A program made the translations under genes and the position numbers. DNA of 64,000 nt from Calliopsis andreniformis (Eukaryota > Arthropoda > Insecta > Hymenoptera > Andrenidae): assembly GCF_051401765.1 (NCBI RefSeq), contig NW_027480423.1:18724001-18788000 (forward strand). The letters run 5' to 3'. Positions 25,056 through 36,288 of the stretch are shown here, piece by piece (the stretch's first letter is position 1; every line of letters starts with the position of its first letter). The notes under the pieces were generated by a model. It was not told the DNA's origin and did no database searches. It worked only from the letters and a program-made list of their open reading frames with translations.

Positions 25056-25577
25056 AGAAGCATAAAATACGATATAAATACAAAAGCGTTTCCATCGTAT
25101 AAAACGAATAATTGCAACAAGTGTGAAAGTTATGGTCATTTCTACATTCCGAGCAACCTAGGATTCGCTCTAGGGCGTTGCTCCACCAGATCGAATAGTT
25201 AGGTCCTTAGAAGTAAACGCGAGAAGCATAAAATACGATATAACTACAACAGCGTTTCCATCGTGTAAAACGAATAATTGCAACCAGTGTGAAAGTTATG
25301 GTCATTTCTACATTCCGAGCAACCTAGGATTCGCTCTAGGGCGTTGCTCCACCAGATCGAATAGTTAGGTCCTTAGAAGTAAACGCGAGAAGCATAAAAT
25401 ACGATATAACTACAACAGCGTTTCCATCGTGTAAAACGAATAATTGCAACCAGTGTGAAAGTTATGGTCATTTCTACATTCCGAGCAACCTAGGATTCAC
25501 TCTAGGGCGTTGCTCCACCAGATCGAATAGTTTGGTCCTTAGAAGTAAACGCCAGAAGCATAAAATACGATATAAAT

Positions 25578-25743
25578 ACAACAGCATTTCCATCGTATAA
25601 AACGAATAATTGCAACCAGTGTGAAAGTAATGGTCATTTCTACGTTCCGAGCACCCTAGGCGTCACTCTAGGGCGTTGCTCCACCACATCTAATAGCTAT
25701 GGCCTTAGAAGTCAACGCCAGAGGCATAAAGTACAATATAAAT
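25578..25743 (+). repeat. Monomer subfamily F ('accctaggcgtcac' type)
   Basis: Example of a subfamily diagnosed by 'gtaatggtcatt', 'gagcaccctaggcgtcac', 'ccaccacatctaatagct' and 'agaggcataaagtac'. The same combination recurs at many places, for example about 11.2, 12.7, 19.8, 20.7, 31.3 and 37.1 kb. It is normally followed directly by a subfamily E monomer, as here. The linked markers show that this is an inherited lineage rather than scattered mutation. Length is exactly 166 bp. Confidence 0.85.
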
Positions 25744-25909
25744 ACAACAGCGTTTCCATCGTATAAAACGAATAATTGCAACCAGTGTGAAAGTTACGGT
25801 CATTTCTACATTCCGAGCAACCTAGGATTCACTTTAGGGCGTTGCTCCACCAGATCGAATAGTTAGGTCCTTAGAAGTAAACGCCAGCAGCATAAAAGAC
25901 GATATAAAT
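25744..25909 (+). repeat. Monomer subfamily E ('cctaggattcac' type)
   Basis: Example of the subfamily marked by 'ctacattccgagcaacc', 'ctaggattcac', 'aggtccttagaagtaaac' and usually 'atacgatata'. It is one of the commonest types from about 6 kb onward and often occurs in runs of two or three. It typically follows subfamily F. This copy has the private variants 'ccagcagcat' and 'aaaagacg', which tag a block that reappears around 36.0, 40.5, 48.3, 53.6 and 58.1 kb. Confidence 0.85.
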
Positions 25910-27503
25910 ACAACAGCTTTTCCATCGTATAAAAGGAATAATTGCAAACAGTGTGAAAGTAATGGTCATTTCTACGTTCCGGGCAAGCTAGGCTTCACCC
26001 TAGGCTGTTGTTCCAACAGATTGAATGGTTAGGGCCTTAGAAGTCAACGCCCGAAGCATAAAATGCAATAAGAATACAACAGTGTTTCCATCGTATAAAA
26101 CGAATAATTGCTACCAGTATGAAACTTATGGTCATTTCTACTTTCCGAGCAAGCTAGGCTTCACCATAGGGCGTTGCTCCACCAGATAGAATAGTTAGTG
26201 CCTTAGAAGCCAACGCCAGAAGCATAAAATACAATATAAATACAACAGTTTTTACATCGTATAAAACGAATAATTGCAACCAGTTTGAAAGTGATGGCCA
26301 ATTCTACCTTCCGGGCAACCTAGGCTTCACTCTAGGGCGCTGCTCCACCAGATCGAATTGTTAGGTCCTTAGAAGTAAACGCCAGAAGCATAAAATACGA
26401 TATAAATACAACAGCGTTTCCATCGTATAAAACGAATAATTGCAACAAGTGTGAAAGTTATGGTCATTTCTACATTCCGAGCAACCTAGGATTCACTCTA
26501 GGGCGTTGCTCCACCAGATCGAATAGTTAGGTACTTAGAAGTCAACGCCAGAAGCATAAAATACAATATAAATACAACAGTTTTTCGATCGTATAACAAG
26601 ATTAATTGCAACCAGTTTGAAAGTGATGGTCAGTTCTCCTTTCCGGGAAACCTAGGCTTCACTCTAGGGAGTTTCTCCAACAGATTGAATAGTTAGGGCC
26701 TTAGAAGTCAACGCCCGAACCATAAAATGCAAAAAAAATAGAACAGCGTTTCTATCATATAACAGGAATAATTGCGACCAATTTGGAAAGTGATGGTCAA
26801 TTTTACGTTCCGGGCAACCTAGGCTTCACTCTAGGGCGTTGCTCCACCATATCGAATAGATAGTGCCTTAGAAGTCAACGTCAGAAGCATAAAATACAAT
26901 ATAAATACAACAGCTTTTCCATCGTATAAAACGAATAATTGCAACCAGTGTGGAAGTTATGGTCATTTCTACATTCCGAGCAACCTAGGATTCACTCTAG
27001 GGCGTTGCTCCACCAGATCGAATAGTTAGGTCCTTAGAAGTAAACGCCAGAAGCATAAAATACGATATAAATACAACAGCGTTTCCATCGTATAAAACGA
27101 ATAATTGCAACCAGTGTGAAAGTTATGGTCATTTCTACATTCCGGGCAACCTAGGCTTCACTCTAGGGCGTTGCTCCACAAGATCGAATAGCTAGGGCCT
27201 TAGAAGTCAACGCCCGAAGCATAAAATGCAATAAAAATACAACAGTGTTTCCATCGTATAAAACGAATAATTGCAGCAAGTGTGAAAGTTATGGTCATTT
27301 CTACATTCCGAGCAACCTAGGCTTCACTCTAGGGCGTTGCTCCACCAGATCGAATAGTTAGGGCCTTAGAAGTCAACGCCCGAAGCATAAAATGCAATAA
27401 AAATACAACAGTGTTTCCATCGTATAAAACGAATAATTGCAACCAGTATGAAACTTATGGTCATTTCTACTTTCCGAGCAAGCTAGGCTTCACCATAGGG
27501 CGT

Positions 27504-28831
27504 TGCTCCAACAGATTGAATAGTTAGGACCTTAGAAGTGAACGCCCGAACCATAAAATGCAAAAAAAATACAACAGTGTTTCCATCAAATAACAGGAAT
27601 AATTGCAACCAGTTTGAAAGTGATGGCCAATTCTACGTTCCGGGCAAACTAGGCTTCTATCTAGGGCGTTGCTCCACCAGTACGAATAGATAGTGCCTTA
27701 GAGGTCAACGCCAGAAGCATAAAATAAAATATAAATACAACAGTCTTTCCATCGTATAAAACGAATAATTGCAACCAGTATGAAACTTATGGTCATTTCT
27801 ACTTTCCGAGCAACCTAGGCTTCACCCTAGAGCCTTGCTCCAACAGATTGAATGGCTAGGGCCTTAGAAGTCAACGCCTGAACCATAAAATGCAAAAAAA
27901 AAAACTGTGTTTCCATCATAAAACAGGAATAATTGCAACCAATTTGGAAAGTGATGGCCAATTCTACGTTCCGGGCAACCTAGGCTTCACTCTAGGGCGT
28001 TGCTCCACCATATGGAATAGTTAGTGCCTTAGAAGTCAACGCCAGAAGCATAAAATACAATATAAATACAACAGCATTTCCATCGTATAAAACGAATAAT
28101 TGCAACCAGTATGAAACTTATGGTCATTTCTACTTTCCTAGCAACCTAGGCTTCACACTAGGGCGTTGCTCCAACAGATTGAATAGTTAGGGCCTTAGAA
28201 CTCTACGCCCGAGCCATAAAATGCAAAAAAAATACAACAGTGTTTCCACCATATAACAGGAATAATTGCGACCAGTTTGAAAGTGATGGCCAATTCTACG
28301 TTCCGGGCAACCTAGGCTTCACTCTAGGGCGTTGCTCCAACAGATCGAATAGTTAGTGCCTTAGAAGTCAACGCCAGAAGCATAAAATACAATATAAATA
28401 CAACAGCTTTTCGATCGTATAAAACGAATAATTGCAACCAGTGTGAAAGTTATGGTCATTTCTACATTCCGAGCAGCCTAGGATTCACTCTAGGGCGTTG
28501 CTCCACCAGATCGAATAGTTAGGTCCTTAGAAGTCAACGCCCGAACCATAAAATGCAAAAAAAATACAACAGCGTTTCCATCGTATAAAACGAATAATTG
28601 CAACAAGTGTGAAAGTTATGGTCATTTCTACATTCCGAGCAACCTAGGCTTCACTCTAGGGCGTTGCTCCACCAGATCGAATAGTTAGTGCCTCAGAGGT
28701 CAACGCCAGAAGCATAAAATACAATATAAATACAACAGCTTTTCCATCGTATAAAACGAATAATTGCAACCAGTATGAAACTTATGGTCATTTCTACTTT
28801 CCGAGCAACCTAGGCTTCACCCTAGGGCGTT
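27504..28831 (+). repeat. A-run cassette, copy 3 (8 monomers)
   Basis: Matches copy 1 throughout, including the 'cgcccgaaccat' exit near 28.54 kb that distinguishes copy 1 from copy 2. The A run is 11 nt (near 27894). Together with the preceding few hundred bases this is a second edition of the 22.2-24.0 kb region, offset about 4815 bp (29 monomers plus 1). Confidence 0.85.
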
Positions 28832-29545
28832 GCTCCAACAGATTGAATAGTTAGGACCTTAGAAGTGAACGCCCGAACCATAAAATGCAAAAAAAATACA
28901 ACAGTGTTTCCATCAAATAACAGGAATAATTGCAACCAGTTTGAAAGTGATGGCCAATTCTACGTTCCGGGCAAACTAGGCTTCTATCTAGGGCGTTGCT
29001 CCACCAGTACGAATAGATAGTGCCTTAGAGGTCAACGACAGAAGCATAAAATAAAATATAAATACAACAGTCTTTCCATCGTATAAAACGAATAATTGCA
29101 ACCAGTATGAAACTTATGGTCATTTCTACTTTCCGAGCAACCTAAGCTTCACCCTAGAGCCTTGCTCCAACAGATTGAATGGCTAGGGCCTTAGAAGTCA
29201 ACGCCTGAAACATAAAATGCAAAAAAAAAAAAACTGTGTTTCCATCATAAAACAGGAATAATTGCAACCAATTTGGAAAGTGATGGCCAATTCTACGTTC
29301 CGGGCAACCTAGGCTTCACTCTAGGGCGTTGCTCCACCATATGGAATAGTTAGTGCCTTAGAAGTCAACGCCAGAAGCATAAAATACAATATAAATACAA
29401 CAGCTTTTCGATCGTATAAAACGAATAATTGCAACCAGTGTGAAAGTTATGGTCATTCATACATTCCGAGCAGCCTAGGATTCACTCTAGGGCGTTGCTC
29501 CACCAGATCGAATAGTTAGGTCCTTAGAAGTAAACGCCAGAAGCA
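28832..29545 (+). repeat. A-run cassette, copy 4, with two monomers deleted
   Basis: Follows copy 3 at offset 1327, with a 13-nt A run at 29221-29233. At about 29345-29404 it passes directly from the 'ccatatggaatag' monomer to the 'cttttcgatcg' monomer. The two intermediate monomers ('cacactaggg' and 'tttccaccatat' types, 332 bp) are missing. The deletion lies in a tract of about 60 bp common to both ends. Confidence 0.8.
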
Positions 29546-32500
29546 TAAAATACGATATAAATACAAAAGCGTTTCCATCGTATAAAACGAATAATTGCAA
29601 CAAGTGTGAAAGTTATGGGCATTTCTACATTCCGAGCAACCTAGGATTCACTCTAGGGCGTTGCTCCACCAGATCGAATAGTTAGGTCCTTAGAAGTAAA
29701 CGCGAGAAGCATAAAATACGATATAACTACAACAGCGTTTCCATCGTGTAAAACGAATAATTGCAACCAGTGTGAAAGTTATGGTCATTTCTACATTCCG
29801 AGCAACCTAGGATTCACTCTAGGGCGTTGCTCCACCAGATCGAATAGTTTGGTCCTTAGAAGTAAACGCCAGAAGCATAAAATACGATATAAATACAACA
29901 GCATTTCCATCGTATAAAACGAATAATTGCAACCAGTGTGAAAGTAATGGTCATTTCTACGTTCCGAGCACCCTAGGCGTCACTCTAGGGCGTTGCTCCA
30001 CCAGATCGAATAGTTAGTGCCTTAGAAGTCAACGCCAGAAGCATAAAATACAATATAAATACAACAGTTTTTCCATCGTATAAAACAAATAATTGCAACC
30101 AGTATGAAACCTATGGTCATTTCTACTTTCCGAGCAACCTAGGCTTCACCCTAGTGCGTTGCTCCAACGGATTGAATAGTTAGGGCGTTAGAAGTCAACG
30201 CCCGAACCATAAAATGCAAAAAAAATACAACAGCGTTTCCATCGTATAAAACGAATAATTGCAACAAGTGAGAAAGTTATGGTCATTTCTACATTCCGAG
30301 CAACCTAGGCTTCACTCTAGGGCGTTGCTCCACCAGATCGAATAGTTAGTGCCTCAGAGGTCAACGCCAGAAGCATAAAATACAATATAAATACAACAGC
30401 TTTTCCATCGTATAAAACGAATAATTGCAACCAGTATGAAACTTATGGTCATTTCTACTTTCCGAGCAACCTAGGCTTCACCCTAGGGCGTTGCTCCAAC
30501 AGATTGAATAGTTAGGACCTTAGAAGTGAACGCCCGAACCATAAAATGCAAAAAAAATACAACAGTGTTTCCATCAAATAACAGGAATAATTGCAACCAG
30601 TTTGAAAGTGATGGCCAATTCTACGTTCCGGGCAAACTAGGCTTCACTCTAGGGCGCTGCTCCACCAGATCGAATAGTTAGTGCCTTAGAAGTCAACGCC
30701 AGAAGCATAAAATACAATATAAATACAACAGTTTTTCCATCGTATAAAACAAATAATTGCAACCAGTATGAAACCTATGGTCATTTCTACTTTCCGAGCA
30801 ACCTAGGCTTCACCCTAGTGCGTTGCTCCAACGGATTGAATAGTTAGGGCGTTAGAAGTCAACGCCCGAACCATAAAATGCAAAAAAAATACAACAGCGT
30901 TTCCATCGTATAAAACGAATAATTGCAACCAGTATGAAACTTATGGTCATTTCTACTTTCCGAGCTACCTAGGCTTCACCCTAGGGCGTTGCTCCAACAG
31001 ATTGAATAGTTAGGGCCTTAGAAGTCTACGACCGAACCATAAAATACAAAAAAAATACAACAGTGTTTCCATCATATAACAGGAATAATTTCGACCAGTT
31101 TGAATGTGATAGCCAATTCTACGTTCCGGGCAACCTAGGCTTCACTCTAGGGCGTTGCTCCTCCAGATCGAATAGTTAGTGCCTTAGAAGTCAACGCCAG
31201 AAGCATAAAATACGATATAAATACAACAGATTTTCCATCGTATAAAACGAATAATTGCAACCAGTGTGAAAGTAATGGTCATTCCTAGGTTCCGAGCACC
31301 CTAGGCGTCACTCTAGGGCGTTGCTCCACCACATCTAATAGCTACGGCCTTAGAAGTCAACGCCAGAGGCATAAAGTACAATATAAATACAACAGCGTTT
31401 CCATCGTATAAAACGAATAATTGCAACCAGTGTGAAAGTTATGGTCATTTCTACATTCCGAGCAACCTAGGATTCACTCTAGGGCGTTGCTCCACCAGAT
31501 CGAATAGTTAGGTCCTTAGAAGTAAACGCCAGAAGCATAAAATACGATATAAATACAGCAGCTTTTCCATCGTATAAAACGAATAATTGCAGCCAGTGTG
31601 AAGGTAATGGTCATTTCTACGTTCCGAGCACCCTAGGCGTCACTCTAGGGCGTTGGTCCACCACATCTAATAGCTACGGCCTTAGAAGTCAACGCCAGAT
31701 GCATAAAGTACAATATAAATACAACAGCGTTTCCATCGTATAAAACGAATAATTGCAACCAGTGTGAAAGTTATGGTCATTTCTACATTCCGAGCAACCT
31801 AGGATTCACTCTAGGGCGTTGCTCCACCAGATCGAATAGTTAGGTCCTTAGAAGTAAAGGCCAGAAGCATAAAATACGATATAAACACAACAGCGTTTCC
31901 ATCGTGTAAAACGAATAATTGCAGCCAGTGTGAAAGTTATGGTCATTTCTACATTCCGAGCAACCTAGGATTCACTCTAGGGCGTTGCTCCACCAGATCG
32001 AATAGTTAGGTCCTTAGAAGTAAACGCCAGAAACATAAAACACGATATAAATACAACAGCTTTTCCATCGTATAAAAGGAATAATTGCAAAACAGTGTGA
32101 ATGTAATGGTCATTTCTACGTTCCGGGCAAGCTAGGCTTCACTCTAGGGCGTTGCTCCACCTGATCGAATAGTGAGGTCCTCAGAAGTAAACGCCAGAAG
32201 CATAAAATACGATATAAATACAACAGCCTTTCCATCGTATAAAAGGATTAATTGCAACCAGTTTGAACGTGATATTCATTTCTCCTTTCCGGGCAACCTA
32301 GGCTTCATTCTAGGGCGGTGCTCCACTAGGACGAACAGCTAGGGCCTTAGAAGTCAACGCCAGAAGCATAAGATACAATATAAATACAACAGTTTTTCCA
32401 TCGTATAAAACGAATAATTGCAACCAGTATGAAACTTATGGTCATTTCTACTTTCCGAGCAACCTAGGCTTCACCCTAGGGCGTTGCTCCAACAGATTGA

Positions 32501-33529
32501 ATAGTTAGGGCCTTAGAAGTCAACGCCCGAAGCATATAATGCAATAAAAATACAACAGTGTTTCCATAATATAACAGGAATAATTGCCACCAATTTGGAA
32601 AGTGATGGCCAATTCTACGTTCCGGGCAACCTAGGCTTCACTCGAGGGCGTTGCTCCACCATATCGAATAGTTAGTGCCTTAGAAGTCAACGCCAGAAGC
32701 ATAAAATACAATATAAATACAACAGCTTTTCCATCGTATAAAACGAATAATTGCAACCAGTGTGAAGGTAATGGTCATTTCTACGTGCCGAGCACCCTAG
32801 GCGTCTCTGTAGGGCGTTGCTCCACCGCATCTAATAGCTACAGCCTTAGAAGTCAGCGCCAGAGGCATAAAATACAATATAAATACAACAGCTTTTCCAT
32901 CGTATAAAACGAGTAATTCCAACCAGTATGAAACTTATGGTCATTTCTACTTTCCGAGCAACCTAGGCTTCACCCTAGGGCGTTGCTCCAACGGATCGAA
33001 TAGTTAGGGCCTTAGAAGTCAACGCCCGAACCATAATATGCAAAAAAAACGCATCAGTGTTTCCATCATATAACAGGAATAATTGCAACCAATTTGGAAA
33101 GTGATGGCCAATTCTACGTTCCGGGCAACCTAGGCTCCACCCTAGGCCGTTGTTCCACCAGATCGAATAGTTAGGGCCTAAGAAGTGAACACCAGAAGCA
33201 TAAAATGCAATAAAAATACAACAGTTTTTCCAATGTATAACAGAATTAATTGCAACCAGTTTGAAAGTGATGGTCATTTCTCCACTCCGGGCAACCTAGG
33301 CATCACTCTAGGGCGTTGCTCCAACAGATTGAATAGTTAGGGCCTTAGAAGTCTACGACCGAACCATAAAATACAAAAAAAATACAACAGTGTTTCCATC
33401 ATATAACAGGAATAATTTCGACCAGTTTGAATGTGATAGCCAATTCTACGTTCCGGGCAACCTAGGCTTCGCTCTAGGGCGTTGCTCCACCAGATCGAAT
33501 AGTTAGTGCCTTAGAAGTCAACGCCAGAA
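29546..33529 (+). repeat. Patchwork whose parts reappear in blocks A and B
   Basis: Only satellite is present. About 29870-30610 corresponds to about 34020-34770 in block A. About 30640-32364 corresponds to about 36453-38177 in block B (offset about 5813). About 32700-33165 corresponds to about 38845-39310 (offset about 6144). A 4-monomer shift (664 bp) repeats about 29990-30262 at 30654-30926, with the markers 'acaaataattgcaacc' and 'tagggcgttagaag'. Differences between partners are more frequent than among the A/B/C copies, so these events are older. Confidence 0.8.
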
Positions 33530-36288
33530 GCATAAAATACGATATAAATACAAAAGCGTTTCCATCGTATAAAACGAATAATTGCAACAAGTGTGAAAGT
33601 TATGGTCATTTCTACGTTCCGAGCACCCTAGGCGTCACTCTAGGGCGTTGCTCCACCACATCTAATAGCTATGGCCTTAGAAGTCAACGCCAGAGGCATA
33701 AAGTACAATATAAATACAACAGCGTTTCCATCGTATAAAACGAATAATTGCAACCAGTGTGAAAGTTACGGTCATTTCTACATTCCGAGCAACCTAGGAT
33801 TCACTTTAGGGCGTTGCTCCACCAGATCGAATAGTTAGGTCCTTAGAAGTAAACGCGAGAAGCATAAAATACGATATAACTACAACAGCGTTTCCATCGT
33901 GTAAAACGAATAATTGCAACCAGTGTGAAAGTTATGGTCATTTCTACATTCCGAGCAACCTAGGATTCACTCTAGGGCGTTGCTCCACCAGATCGAATAG
34001 TTTGGTCCTTAGAAGTAAACGCCAGAAGCATAAAATACGATATAAATACAACAGCATTTCCATCGTATAAAACGAATAATTGCTACCAGTGTGAAAGTAA
34101 TGGTCATTTCTACGTTCCGAGCACCCTAGGCGTCACTCTAGGGCGTTGCTCCACCAGATCGAATAGTTAGTGCCTTAGAAGTCAACGCCAGAAGCATAAA
34201 ATACAATATAAATACAACAGTTTTTCCATCGTATAAAACAAATAATTGCAACCAGTATGAAACCTATGGTCATTTCTACTTTCCGAGCAACCTAGGCTTC
34301 ACCCTAGTGCGTTGCTCCAACGGATTGAATAGTTAGGGCGTTAGAAGTCAACGCCCGAACCATAAAATGCAAAAAAAATACAACAGCGTTTCCATCGTAT
34401 AAAACGAATAATTGCAACAAGTGAGAAAGTTATGGTCATTTCTACATTCCGAGCAACCTAGGCTTCACTCTAGGGCGTTGCTCCACCAGATCGAATAGTT
34501 AGTGCCTCAGAGGTCAACGCCAGAAGCATAAAATACAATATAAATACAACAGCTTTTCCATCGTATAAAACGAATAATTGCAACCAGTATGAAACTTATG
34601 GTCATTTCTACTTTCCGAGCAACCTAGGCTTCACCCTAGGGCGTTGCTCCAACAGATTGAATAGTTAGGACCTTAGAAGTGAACGCCCGAACCATAAAAT
34701 GCAAAAAAAATACAACAGTGCTTCCATCAAATAACAGGAATAATTGCAACCAGTTTGAAAGTGATGGCCAATTCTACGTTCCGGGCAAACTAGGCTTCTA
34801 TCTAGGGCGTTGCTCCACCAGTACGAATAGATAGTGCCTTAGAGGTCAACGACAGAAGCATAAAATAAAATATAAATACAACAGTCTTTCCATCGTATAA
34901 AACGAATAATTGCAACCAGTATGAAACTTATGGTCATTTCTACTTTCCGAGCAACCTAGGCTTCACCCTAGAGCCTTGCTCCAACAGATTGAATGGCTAG
35001 GGCCTTAGAAGTCAACGCCTGAAACATAAAATGCAAAAAAAAAAAACTGTGTTTCCATCATAAAACAGGAATAATTGCAACCAATTTGGAAAGTGATGGC
35101 CAATTCTACGTTCCGGGCAACCTAGGCTTCACTCTAGGGCGTTGCTCCACCATATGGAATAGTTAGTGCCTTAGAAGTCAACGCCAGAAGCATAAAATAC
35201 AATATAAATACAACAGCATTTCCATCGTATAAAACGAATAATTGCAACCAGTATGAAACTTATGGTCATTTCTACTTTCCTAGCAACCTAGGCTTCACAC
35301 TAGGGCGTTGCTCCAACAGATTGAATAGTTAGGGCCTTAGAACTCTACGCCCGAGCCATAAAATGCAAAAAAAATACAACAGTGTTTCCACCATATAACA
35401 GGAATAATTGCGACCAGTTTGAAAGTGATGGCCAATTCTACGTTCCGGGCAACCTAGGCTTCACTCTAGGGCGTTGCTCCAACAGATCGAATAGTTAGTG
35501 CCTTAGAAGTCAACGCCAGAAGCATAAAATACAATATAAATACAACAGCTTTTCGATCGTATAAAACGAATAATTGCAACCAGTGTGAAAGTTATGGTCA
35601 TTTCTACATTCCGAGCAGCCTAGGATTCTCTCTAGGGCGTTGCTCCACCAGATCGAATAGTTAGGTCCTTAGAAGTAAACGCCAGAAGCATAAAATACGA
35701 TATAAATACAAAAGCGTTTCCATCGTATAAAACGAATAATTGCAACAAGTGTGAAAGTTATGGTCATTTCTACGTTCCGAGCACCCTAGGCGTCACTCTA
35801 GGGCGTTGCTCCAACACATCTAATAGCTATGGCCTTAGAAGTCAACGCCAGAGGCATAAAGTACAATATAAATACAACAGCGTTTCCATCGTATAAAACG
35901 AATAATTGCAACCAGTGTGAAAGTTACGGTCATTTCTACATTCCGAGCAACCTAGGATTCACTTTAGGGCGTTGCTCCACCAGATCGAATAGTTAGGTCC
36001 TTAGAAGTAAACGCCAGCAGCATAAAAGACGATATAAATACAACAGCTTTTCCATCGTATAAAAGGAATAATTGCAAACAGTGTGAAAGTAATGGTCATT
36101 TCTACGTTCCGGGCAAGCTAGGCTTCACCCTAGGCTGTTGTTCCAACAGATTGAATGGTTAGGGCCTTAGAAGTCAACGCCCGAAGCATAAAATGCAATA
36201 AGAATACAACAGTGTTTCCATCGTATAAAACGAATAATTGCTACCAGTATGAAACTTATGGTCATTTCTACTTTCCGAGCAAGCTAGG
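33530..36288 (+). repeat. Block A, copy 1 (2759 bp)
   Basis: Matches 45816-48574 (offset 12286) and 51128-53886 (offset 17598). Private variants shared by the three copies but absent from related cassettes include 'acagtgcttccatc', 'ctaggattctctctaggg' and 'gctccaacacatctaatag'. Internally it contains the fifth A-run cassette (A run of 12 near 35035) and a piece related to 25.63-26.36 kb. It is followed by block B through the tract 'ctaggcttcac' at 36284-36294. Confidence 0.9.

Larger units (their letters stand above)
25056..27503 (+). repeat. Spacer block of E and F monomers between cassette pairs
   Basis: Only satellite is present. It starts with E-type monomers carrying 'cgcgagaagc' and 'atataactacaac', including a tandem duplication of one monomer (25119-25450). 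About 25630-26355 is repeated at about 35760-36485 inside block A. About 26580-26900 shares the rare 'cttttcgatcg'-like start and 'gtcagttctcctttccggg' with about 9.31-9.6 kb. From about 27.05 kb it copies 22.2-22.7 kb (marker 'ccacaagatcgaatagc' at 22361 and 27176). Confidence 0.8.

Noticed and set aside
32975..33277. Reverse-strand frame of 100 codons, and similar ones at 41488-41745, 42816-43073, 59086-59343 and 60414-60671
   Set aside because: All read through the same repeat in antisense, giving related hydrophobic stretches from the shared bases. They are chance openings where stop codons happened to mutate.
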